A model generated the notes under the pieces. It did not search any database, was not told where the DNA came from, and was given only the letters and a program-made list of their open reading frames with translations. Both the position numbers and the translations under genes were made by a program. Of a stretch of DNA of 9,406 nt, positions 1-5,585 are shown one piece after another; position 1 is the stretch's first letter, and the number at the start of each line of letters is the position of its first letter. This DNA is from Gammaproteobacteria bacterium (GTDB taxonomy: Bacteria; Pseudomonadota; Gammaproteobacteria; Chromatiales; Chromatiaceae). The stretch covers positions 1-9,406 of the forward strand of contig JAGVUH010000359.1 in NCBI GenBank assembly GCA_019136395.1, given 5' to 3'.

Positions 1-2
1 TG

Positions 3-395
3 CTCAATCTGAGCGGGCTGGAACCGCCGGCCCCGCTCCTGGCCCTGTTGGGGCGACTGGCGGATGCCTCCATCGCCCTGGGGCTGATCGCCGTCGGCGC
101 CGCCCTGCGGCTGCACCATGTCCCTGGTGTCCAGGGAATGGCCTTCTGGTTTCTGGCGGTGAAGTTGCTTGCCCTGCCCGTCCTGGCCTTGGTCGTTGGC
201 GCCTGGCTGGGCCTGAGTGGCCTGAACTACCAGGTTGTGGTCCTCTTCGCCGCCCTGCCCACCGCCTCCTCGGCCTACATCCTGGCGGTGCGCATGGGGG
301 GCGATGGCCGCAGCGTCGCCTGGCTGATCTCCGTAAGCACCCTCGCCTCCATGGTCACCCTGCCCCTCTGGGCTGCTTGGGTGATGGGGAATTGA
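3..395 (+). CDS. AEC-family (auxin efflux carrier-like) permease, C-terminal part
   Basis: The frame is open from the window edge, so the start lies upstream; about 130 residues are visible. They are very hydrophobic and form roughly four membrane segments, with the family-typical stretches LGLIAVGAALRL, LFAALPTASSAYILA and a C-terminal STLASMVTLPLW ending close to the stop, as in AEC/YfdV/MdcF-type transporters. Members are inner-membrane carriers thought to export or exchange small organic anions such as malonate; the substrate cannot be told from this end. The internal TTG at 48 is not the true start. The C-terminus looks complete and GC-rich like the host chromosome. Its stop lies only about ten bases from a minus-strand prpE scrap, so the normal downstream neighbour seems to have been lost. 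Confidence 0.8.
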   Translation, partial: LNLSGLEPPAPLLALLGRLADASIALGLIAVGAALRLHHVPGVQGMAFWFLAVKLLALPVLALVVGAWLGLSGLNYQVVVLFAALPTASSAYILAVRMGGDGRSVAWLISVSTLASMVTLPLWAAWVMGN

Positions 396-403
396 AATAT
401 GAG

Positions 404-517
404 GTCGTTGCGCACCACCCCCTTGGGGATGCCGGTGGTACCGGAGGTGTAAAGGATGTAGAGGGGATCGGTGGCGGCGACGGAGACGCAGGACTGGGGC
501 TGGGCGGTGGCCATGGC
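404..517 (-). pseudogene. prpE: Remnant of propionate-CoA ligase (prpE), P-loop region only
   Basis: The minus-strand frame contains VAATDPLYILYTSGTTG followed by IPKGVVRN. This is the AMP-binding (A3) signature of acyl-CoA synthetases, in the form typical of propionyl-CoA synthetase (PrpE). Similarity seems to begin just before MATAQPQ (near 517) and stops after GVVRN (near 404). Beyond these points the frame gives sequence unlike the family: on one side it runs antisense into the AEC gene, on the other into AT-rich DNA. Only about 38 of roughly 630 residues remain, so no enzyme can be made even though a 79-codon frame is open. The piece is GC-rich like the host, unlike the DNA to its right. 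It is best read as debris left by a deletion or replacement; an assembly join is the alternative. The family call is firm, the exact ends are not. Confidence 0.75.
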
Positions 518-536
518 CTTGATCAGAATGATTGGG

Positions 537-1634
537 CTAATTCGTGACTATTTTTGTTAAACAAGATGCTTTTGGGTGCATATGATCATAAAAATCAAGA
601 TCATCGCAACCTATATTTTGAGGATAGTAACTACCGAAAACGGGAATACCTAAATTGTTAGCTAATTGTCGGATGATGGGCTCCATATGATCGATTTGTG
701 ACTTTGTTTTTGAATTTGTACTCTTAAAAACATTAGGGGCATATGGGGTCAAAAGGAAATAAACAGGATGCCCTGAATTTAAAATTTTACGAATTTGATC
801 TTCAAATAAGGCTATAGCCTCTTTGTCGTCTAGGTGGTCTGACTTATAGTGACTCCCGCCGTATGGAATAGGTGTTTTGGAGAAGTTTGATATTGTATCT
901 TTTGAATAGATAATCGAGCCATCAGGTAATGTAACTGGACTATCAATACCGATATCAGGGTTTACGGCCTGGTTTAGATGCACAGATTCATACTGCGTAT
1001 CCAATGTTGAGAGTAAATGATTTAGTGACTGATAAAGATAGTCAAAATTTATTAAATTTAGATATTTAGAAGTACTATGTATTGTTTTTCTGTTTTCATT
1101 GCGCAAGGATGAAATTATGGAAATCTCATGATTTCCATAATTTACCCATCTCTCATCCCGGTCAAAACCCATGCTCCAGGGATCTATTCCGAATACAAAC
1201 TTGAGGTTAGAGGATATTGATTTGTTTTTTAAGACGATTTCGCTTGAGACAATATAGTCCTCTAATGTAGCGCCTGAGACCCCAAGGTTTATTAGCGAAT
1301 TGCACAGTGTTGGCAAAGATTTTATGTGGCGGTGGGAGCTAACTTGCATTACATGGCTGCTTCCTATAATTATGTAATCAGTATGCTTGAAATTCAGGGC
1401 TAATGCTTTTTTGTATTTTCTATCATCAATAGCTTTGGGTAGAACTACACCATTTTCTGAATTAAGAGTGATGGCGGCAAGATTATTGTACAAATCATCA
1501 TCTTGGTGATAAATACCAGCAGGATCGGTTAAATAATTTATTCCAGCCGCACTTAATGAAAATATTAAGAAGGCAATAAGAGATATGCCAAGATAATTTT
1601 GGCTAGAACTGGAAGTAAAGGAACTCACTTTCAC
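537..1634 (-). CDS. SGNH-hydrolase-like membrane-anchored protein, partner of the MBOAT acyltransferase
   Basis: The 365-residue protein has one N-terminal membrane segment (about residues 14-34) and would otherwise face the periplasm. It shows SGNH/GDSL-type blocks: IIIGSSHVMQ at 88-97 with a candidate nucleophile Ser92 or Ser93, NLGVSGAT at 116-123, and a C-terminal DHMHP at 350-354 whose Asp350 and His353 fit the catalytic D-x-x-H. Such proteins sit beside MBOAT genes in alginate, peptidoglycan and O-antigen acylation loci (AlgX/AlgJ and PatB are functional parallels), so a role in O-acetylating or deacetylating a surface glycan is inferred. The longest start is GTG at 1634, which overlaps the MBOAT gene by 32 bp. 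GTG at 1628 is better spaced from AGGG and may be the real start. The gene is strikingly AT-rich, rich in Lys, Asn and Ile, and foreign to its GC-rich surroundings. Confidence 0.75.
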   Translation of the reverse strand: MKVSSFTSSSSQNYLGISLIAFLIFSLSAAGINYLTDPAGIYHQDDDLYNNLAAITLNSENGVVLPKAIDDRKYKKALALNFKHTDYIIIGSSHVMQVSSHRHIKSLPTLCNSLINLGVSGATLEDYIVSSEIVLKNKSISSNLKFVFGIDPWSMGFDRDERWVNYGNHEISIISSLRNENRKTIHSTSKYLNLINFDYLYQSLNHLLSTLDTQYESVHLNQAVNPDIGIDSPVTLPDGSIIYSKDTISNFSKTPIPYGGSHYKSDHLDDKEAIALFEDQIRKILNSGHPVYFLLTPYAPNVFKSTNSKTKSQIDHMEPIIRQLANNLGIPVFGSYYPQNIGCDDLDFYDHMHPKASCLTKIVTN

Positions 1635-3177
1635 CCTGCATCATTGAAATAGTTAGAAATAGAATAAAACCAAGGAGCAGAGCCTTGGGTATTGATAATC
1701 GCCACTCGTATAAAGACCATTTGGGTTGATAAATATTCTTTTCATTTTTTTCTAAGGCGGGGTGATAACGGTGCATCATTTGCTGAGTGTTTGGAATAAT
1801 AAAAGCTATAAAACTGGTTAGAAAGATCCAGTATATACCGCTCTGCCAATTTGCCAGTCCGTTGGCAAAGACCCTACCGAATGTGATGCCAGTTGGCTCA
1901 AGCCACGGACGAATGTCACCTATTTTTGCAATTAAAAACATAGGGAGGGGGATACCATTGAGCCCAAACATTGCACCCAGCATATTCTCGGTAGCCGCCA
2001 TCCCCTCCGCCCGGAAAGGCACCCAGGCAACCACGACCGCCAGCATGGTCAACAACCAGGCAAAAAAGCGACCAACCCGGGTGCCTTGGGTATGTCCTCG
2101 GTTGGTCCGCCAGTGGCGCCACGCATGGTTGACTACAAGATAGAAGCCATGCAGCCCGCCCCAGAGGACGAAGGTCCAGCCGGCGCCGTGCCACAGGCCA
2201 CCGAGTAGCATGGTAATCATCAGATTGGTCAGTCGACGCGCCTCACCCTTACGGCTGCCACCCAGGGGGATGTAGAGATAGTCCCGCAGGAAACGGGAGA
2301 GGGTGATGTGCCAGCGCCGCCAGAAGTCGATGATCGAGGTCGCCTTGTAGGGCGAATTAAAATTCAGGGGTAAGCGGACGCCGAACATCCGCGCCAGGCC
2401 GATGGCCATGTCCGAGTAGCCGGAGAAGTCGAAGTAGAGCTGGAAGGTATAGGCCAAAGCGCCGCCCCAAGCCTCAAAAAAGGTCAGGGTGGTTCCAGCC
2501 TGGGCGGCGGCGAATACCGGGGTCGCGTAGACCGCCACGCCATCGGCCAGGACCACCTTCTTGAACAGTCCCAGGGCGAAGATGGTCAGGCCCACCGCCA
2601 GGTGCTCGGCCTTGAGCCGGTAGAGGGTCGACCGGGCGAATTGAGGGAGTATTTCGCGGTGATGGACGATGGGGCCAGCGATAAGCTGGGGAAAGAAAAT
2701 GACGAACAGGGCGTAATGCAAGAAGCTGTATTCGTGGGTCTCGCCCCGGTAGGCATCGACCAGGTAGGCGATCTGCTGGAAGGTGAAGAAGGAGATCGCC
2801 AGTGGCAAGATGATGGTCTCCAGGGTCAGGCCGGTGCCGAACAGTGCGTTGAGGTTGTCAACGAAGAAGTTGGCATACTTGTAATAGCCCAGCAAGGCCA
2901 GGTTGGCGGCGATGCCCGCGACCAGGATGGCCTTGGCCTGGGGGTTGGGACAGTTACCGGCGCGGGAACTCAGGGCGACGCCCACGGCGTAGTTGAAGAG
3001 CATCGAGCCCAGGATCAGGCCGAGGTAGGCGGGATTCCACCAGCCATAAAAGAAGAGGGAAGCGGCGACGAGCCAGGCCAGGGCCACCTTGTGGCGCCCC
3101 TGGGACCCGATCAAGTGGAAGCCCAGCAGGGTGATGGGTAGAAAGACAAAAATGAAGATGTAGCTGTTGAAAAGCAT
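1603..3177 (-). CDS. MBOAT-family membrane-bound O-acyltransferase (AlgI/DltB/PatA-like)
   Basis: The 524-residue polytopic inner-membrane protein is of normal AlgI/PatA length. Visible family marks are FFPQLIAGPI (161-170), QLYFDFSGYSDMAIG (246-260), DFWRRWHITLSRFLRDYLYIPLGG (split here as DFWRRWHITL at 284-293 and RDYLYIPLGG at 298-307), GGLWHGAGWTFVLWGGLHG (326-344) with the essential-type His330, and the C-terminal PNTQQMM (462-468) and FLYFQF. The family carries acyl groups, usually acetyl, from a cytoplasmic donor to an extracytoplasmic acceptor. With the overlapping SGNH gene downstream it should form an exopolysaccharide or O-antigen acylation pair; the acceptor is unknown. ATG at 3177 is preceded by AGGGGCAAGG. 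Residues up to about 400 are encoded by GC-rich DNA and the rest by AT-rich DNA, yet the frame and C-terminal motifs are intact, suggesting homologous replacement of the 3' quarter. Confidence 0.93.
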   Translation of the reverse strand: MLFNSYIFIFVFLPITLLGFHLIGSQGRHKVALAWLVAASLFFYGWWNPAYLGLILGSMLFNYAVGVALSSRAGNCPNPQAKAILVAGIAANLALLGYYKYANFFVDNLNALFGTGLTLETIILPLAISFFTFQQIAYLVDAYRGETHEYSFLHYALFVIFFPQLIAGPIVHHREILPQFARSTLYRLKAEHLAVGLTIFALGLFKKVVLADGVAVYATPVFAAAQAGTTLTFFEAWGGALAYTFQLYFDFSGYSDMAIGLARMFGVRLPLNFNSPYKATSIIDFWRRWHITLSRFLRDYLYIPLGGSRKGEARRLTNLMITMLLGGLWHGAGWTFVLWGGLHGFYLVVNHAWRHWRTNRGHTQGTRVGRFFAWLLTMLAVVVAWVPFRAEGMAATENMLGAMFGLNGIPLPMFLIAKIGDIRPWLEPTGITFGRVFANGLANWQSGIYWIFLTSFIAFIIPNTQQMMHRYHPALEKNEKNIYQPKWSLYEWRLSIPKALLLGFILFLTISMMQGESEFLYFQF

Positions 3178-3218
3178 GCGGCCTTGCCCCTAACGGAGAG
3201 TCCCAGGCGGTAGTTGTC

Positions 3219-3300
3219 TATTTCCATTTATTTTTTATCACCTTATCTCCGCAAAGAAAACCCCCAAAAAATAGCGCAGAAATTCCGACAAATTCCGATA
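3219..3300 (-). promoter_or_regulatory. AT-rich upstream region of the MBOAT gene, probable promoter
   Basis: This is the only AT-rich stretch between bpt and the MBOAT start. Read on the minus strand it holds TTGCGG, then 17 bases, then ATAAAT, a poor but possible sigma-70 arrangement, plus other AT-rich -10-like words. A tandem repeat lies just upstream of it. The region must carry the promoter if the acyltransferase pair is transcribed independently of aat-bpt. The exact boxes are not determinable by eye. Confidence 0.3.
3280..3298. repeat. Tandem 9-bp direct repeat, candidate operator
   Basis: AAATTCCGA occurs twice with one base between the copies (3280-3288 and 3290-3298), giving a 10-bp period. 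That is one helical turn, the spacing expected when two protein subunits bind one face of DNA. It lies about 100 bp upstream of the MBOAT start, just before the possible promoter. No regulator family is recognised from the motif. Confidence 0.45.
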
Positions 3301-3305
3301 TTCAC

Positions 3306-3322
3306 CCCTGCTTTTTCCAGGG
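3306..3322 (-). terminator. Weak stem-loop after bpt
   Basis: CCCTG (3306-3310) pairs with CAGGG (3318-3322) around a 7-base loop, starting 27 bases beyond the bpt stop. On the minus strand the hairpin is not followed by a clear T run, so it is a weak candidate for ending the aat-bpt transcript. Read-through into the MBOAT gene cannot be excluded. Confidence 0.25.
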
Positions 3323-3349
3323 TCGTCTACACCCTAACCGCCAAGCCAT

Positions 3350-4132
3350 TTAGTTCCCCAGGAAGAGGCCACCGACAGGGATATTGGTCTCAGCCGGCAT
3401 TGCCTCCCCCCGGCTGAATTCCCGCCATTCAGTGCCGATCAGGGCCTGGATGGGGCGGTACTGGGCCTTATAGGCCATCTTCCGGCAGTCCTGGAGCCAA
3501 TAACCCAGGTAGAGATAGCGCAGCCCCAGATGGCGGGCCAGGGCGATCTGACTGAGGATGGCGTAGACCCCCGGGGCCCGCCGACTGAAGTCCGGGTCGA
3601 AGCAGGTGTAGACGGCGGACAGGGCCTGGGGCAGGCGGTCGGTGACGGCCAGGGCGACCAGGCGCCCACCCAGGCGCAACTCCAGTAGCCGGGTCTCGCC
3701 GCCCCAGGGCTGGATGAGGTAGTCCCGATAGCTCTCCGGGGTCAGTTGCTCGGTCATGCCGCCATCGGGGTGGCGGTGGCGCAGGTAGGCGGCGTAGAGG
3801 GCGAAGTGCTCTTCGTGGAAGGCCCGGGGCCGGTCATGGAGGTTGAGGTCGCGATTCAGGTCCAGGTTGCGCCGCTGGGAGCGGTTGAGGGCGAAGCGGC
3901 GGACATCCAGACGCACCGGCACGCAGGCCTGGCAGTGGCCGCAGGCGGGGCGGTAGATGAAGCGCCCGGCGCGCCGGTAACCCCGGGCCAGCAGTGACTC
4001 GTAGCCCGCGCCGGACAGGGGGGCGTGGGGGTCGACGAAGAGGACGCGTTCCTCGCGTCCGGGCAGGTAGGCGCAGGGGCGGCCGGGGGTGAGATAGAGG
4101 GGCAGGCGCCGCGCCTCGACCGCCGAGGTCAT
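3350..4132 (-). CDS. bpt: Bacterial aspartate/glutamate leucyltransferase (Bpt; arginyl-tRNA-protein transferase family)
   Basis: This cytoplasmic enzyme transfers Leu from Leu-tRNA to proteins beginning with Asp or Glu, making them N-degrons for ClpS/ClpAP. The 260-residue protein starts with the typical [16 protein letters not shown]. It has the cysteine cluster CGHCQAC (Cys64, Cys67, Cys70, with Cys20 upstream) followed by VPVRLDV. The GNAT-like C-terminal half contains [19 protein letters not shown] and [19 protein letters not shown]. Length matches the family. The frame is open to an ATG at 4153, but ATG at 4132 is preferred: it gives the usual N-terminus, has GGAAG six bases upstream, and overlaps the aat stop as ATGA. 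The overlap implies translational coupling. In many gammaproteobacteria infA follows this gene; here an MBOAT gene lies downstream instead. Confidence 0.95.
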   Translation of the reverse strand: MTSAVEARRLPLYLTPGRPCAYLPGREERVLFVDPHAPLSGAGYESLLARGYRRAGRFIYRPACGHCQACVPVRLDVRRFALNRSQRRNLDLNRDLNLHDRPRAFHEEHFALYAAYLRHRHPDGGMTEQLTPESYRDYLIQPWGGETRLLELRLGGRLVALAVTDRLPQALSAVYTCFDPDFSRRAPGVYAILSQIALARHLGLRYLYLGYWLQDCRKMAYKAQYRPIQALIGTEWREFSRGEAMPAETNIPVGGLFLGN

Positions 4133-4833
4133 GGTTCTTCCGGCTCCTGGCACCAGCTTCCGGGCCGGCCAGGCTCGGCGCAGAGGACGTCAAGGAGGGC
4201 GGTGAAGGTCATGCGGGGGATCGCCACCGCGCCCATCCGGCCGAGGTGGTCGCTGTGCATCTGGCAGTCAATGAGCCCAAAGCCGCGGTCCACCAGGGTC
4301 TGGCAGAGGTGGACCAGGGCGACCTTGGAGGCGTCGGTGGCGCGGCTGAACATGGATTCGCCGAAGAAGGCCCGTCCCAGGGCCACGCCATAGAGGCCGC
4401 CGACCAGTTCCCCCTGCCGCCAGACCTCCACCGAGTGGGCCCAGCCCAGGCGATGCAGGCGCTCATAGGCCCGCGCCATCAGGGGCAGGATCCAGGTCCC
4501 GTCCCCCTGGCGGCGGGGCGCGGCGCAGCCGGCGACCACCTCGCGGAAGGCCCGGTCCAGGCTGACCCGGAGGTCGCCGCGCCGCAGGGTCTTGGCCAGG
4601 CTGCGGGAGATGTGGAGCTGATCCGGGAGCAGGATGGTGCGCGGGTCCGGGGACCACCAGAGGATGGGGTCGCCGGCGTTGAACCAGGGGAAGATACCGT
4701 GGCGGTAGGCATTGAGCAGGCGGAGCGGGCTCAGGTCACCGCCCACGGCCAGCAGGCCATTGGGCTCCCGCTCGGCCCGTTCGACGTCGGGGAAGGGGGC
4801 CTGGGGATCACGCGGGTCGAGCAGATGCAGCAT
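4129..4833 (-). CDS. aat: Leucyl/phenylalanyl-tRNA--protein transferase Aat
   Basis: Aat attaches Leu or Phe from aminoacyl-tRNA to proteins with N-terminal Arg or Lys, creating primary N-degrons for ClpS/ClpAP in the cytoplasm. In the 234-residue form the family blocks appear in order: [14 protein letters not shown] (22-35), GIFPWF (46-51), LWWSPDPR (58-65), GTWI (112-115), AHSVEVW (132-138), ELVGGLYG (142-149), FFGESMFS (156-163), DASK (167-170) and LIDCQ (187-191), whose Asp189 matches the catalytic aspartate region. Length equals the E. coli enzyme. An upstream ATG at 4920 would add 29 residues (MKLFPAGG...) not typical of the family. The ATG at 4833 gives the expected N-terminus, though neither start has a good ribosome binding site. 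It is followed by bpt with a 4-bp overlap, so one operon supplies both branches of the N-degron pathway. Confidence 0.95.
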   Translation of the reverse strand: MLHLLDPRDPQAPFPDVERAEREPNGLLAVGGDLSPLRLLNAYRHGIFPWFNAGDPILWWSPDPRTILLPDQLHISRSLAKTLRRGDLRVSLDRAFREVVAGCAAPRRQGDGTWILPLMARAYERLHRLGWAHSVEVWRQGELVGGLYGVALGRAFFGESMFSRATDASKVALVHLCQTLVDRGFGLIDCQMHSDHLGRMGAVAIPRMTFTALLDVLCAEPGRPGSWCQEPEEP

Positions 4834-5103
4834 GAGGTGCGCGCCTGGGCTGGTTGCGACCGGCGGTTCAGGCGCGGGGCGCCAGAGAATCCCGGCGCCG
4901 CCGGCGGGGAAAAGCTTCATCCCAACGGGGAAAAATTTGCCCGTGAGGGCCTGACTGGGTATAAGGCAAGGTTGTCCGGGCCTCCTTGCGGCTCATGCCA
5001 AGGGTGGCCTGAAATCATAACACGGGGTGGGACCTGACCCTGGCCAGGCGGGAAGCGGTCCGGCAACCCCGGAGCGGCAGGGCGCAAGCGCGATAACACC
5101 AAG
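4834..5103. other. Divergent intergenic region between aat and the 111-residue gene
   Basis: This 270-bp stretch must hold the promoters for both directions, because aat runs left and the next gene runs right. On the minus strand TATACC near 4957-4962 and on the plus strand CATAAC near 5017 resemble -10 boxes, but no convincing -35 partner lies at 16-18 bp from either. The part next to aat is open in the aat frame (to 4920) and could be a longer N-terminus. No other gene or RNA is seen here. Confidence 0.4.
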
Positions 5104-5439
5104 ATGCACTACAAAGTTTTCTATTATTTCGAACGTTCCAACGACGCCATCTCCTCCGCCAGCGCCGTGGAGATGAGCGCCCACGACATCCGCCGCCAGC
5201 TCCTGGGGCGTTTTCATGGCGAGGACGACTATCTGGGCCTCATTGACGGGCATGACAATGTCCTGCAGATCCTCTGCGAGCCCCGGGCGGAACGTTTCTG
5301 GGTGGAATTGCCCGTCGAGGCCGCCAAGGCCTCCTGGGGCCGCTACCTGAACCTGGAGGAACTGGTGGAGCTGGTCGAGACCCTGCCCCCGGTTTTCAAC
5401 AAGGACAGCCTGCCCGGACTGCAATACAAGCCCTGGTAG
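5104..5439 (+). CDS. Hypothetical protein, 111 residues
   Basis: I do not recognise the family. The protein is small, acidic and soluble, with no signal peptide or membrane segment. It opens with an aromatic strand-like stretch (MHYKVFYYFE), followed by AVEMSAHDIRRQLLGRF, an acidic turn GEDDYLGLIDGHDNVLQIL that looks like paired beta strands, FWVELPVEAAK, and a leucine-rich helix LNLEELVELVETLPP (residues 82-96). It ends with LPGLQYKPW. The mixed alpha/beta pattern and third-position GC bias, with no competing frame, support a real gene. No Shine-Dalgarno sequence lies before the ATG. It is transcribed alone, divergent from aat and convergent with hrpB. The fold superficially resembles small immunity-type proteins, but no toxin gene is nearby, so no function is offered. 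Confidence 0.75.
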   Translation: MHYKVFYYFERSNDAISSASAVEMSAHDIRRQLLGRFHGEDDYLGLIDGHDNVLQILCEPRAERFWVELPVEAAKASWGRYLNLEELVELVETLPPVFNKDSLPGLQYKPW

Positions 5440-5529
5440 CCCTCAAGAACGGTTAGCGTGAAAGTCACGGGAATGTCTTTCATTATCAGGGGCGTGGTCT
5501 GCCGCCTCATGACAGTTAGCCCTCAAGAA
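5437..5529. repeat. 13-bp direct repeat pair downstream of the 111-residue gene
   Basis: TAGCCCTCAAGAA occurs at 5437-5449 and again at 5517-5529, 80 bp apart start to start. The first copy includes the stop codon of the preceding gene. After each copy the sequence stays loosely similar (GGTTAGC versus CGTTTAC). The 67 bp between the copies contain no gene. It may be a duplicated intergenic motif or a trace of an excised or inserted element. Confidence 0.5.
5457..5469 (+). terminator. Short hairpin after the 111-residue gene
   Basis: CGTGA and TCACG form a perfect 5-bp stem around the loop AAG, 17 bases after the stop codon, followed by the mildly T-rich GGAATGTCTTTCATT. It could help end the transcript, but the stem is short and the T run is broken, so this is a weak call. 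Confidence 0.25.
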
Positions 5530-5585
5530 ATCGTTTACCCCCCTGCCTCCTGGTCTGGCAGCGGGAGCACAAGCCGCTGATGCGC

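Noticed and set aside
275..514. 79-codon minus-strand frame as a functional small protein
   Set aside because: Only the first half resembles PrpE and the rest is antisense to the AEC permease, so it is a gene scrap, not a gene.
537..1634. Defence or toxin gene on a small genomic island
   Set aside because: The AT-rich gene has an N-terminal membrane anchor and SGNH blocks and overlaps an acyltransferase gene; there is no integrase, transposase or attachment-site repeat around it.
2602..3141. 179-codon plus-strand frame opposite the MBOAT gene
   Set aside because: Gly/Glu/Gln-rich shadow frame with no motif; the minus strand carries strong MBOAT signatures.
4834..4920. N-terminal extension of Aat starting at ATG 4920
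   Set aside because: The added 29 residues do not resemble the family N-terminus, and the start lacks a well-spaced ribosome binding site; it remains possible but less likely than 4833.
4246..5037. 263-codon plus-strand frame opposite aat
   Set aside because: Low-complexity Gly/Ala/Gln-rich translation antisense to the well-conserved aat gene; it has no recognisable domain.
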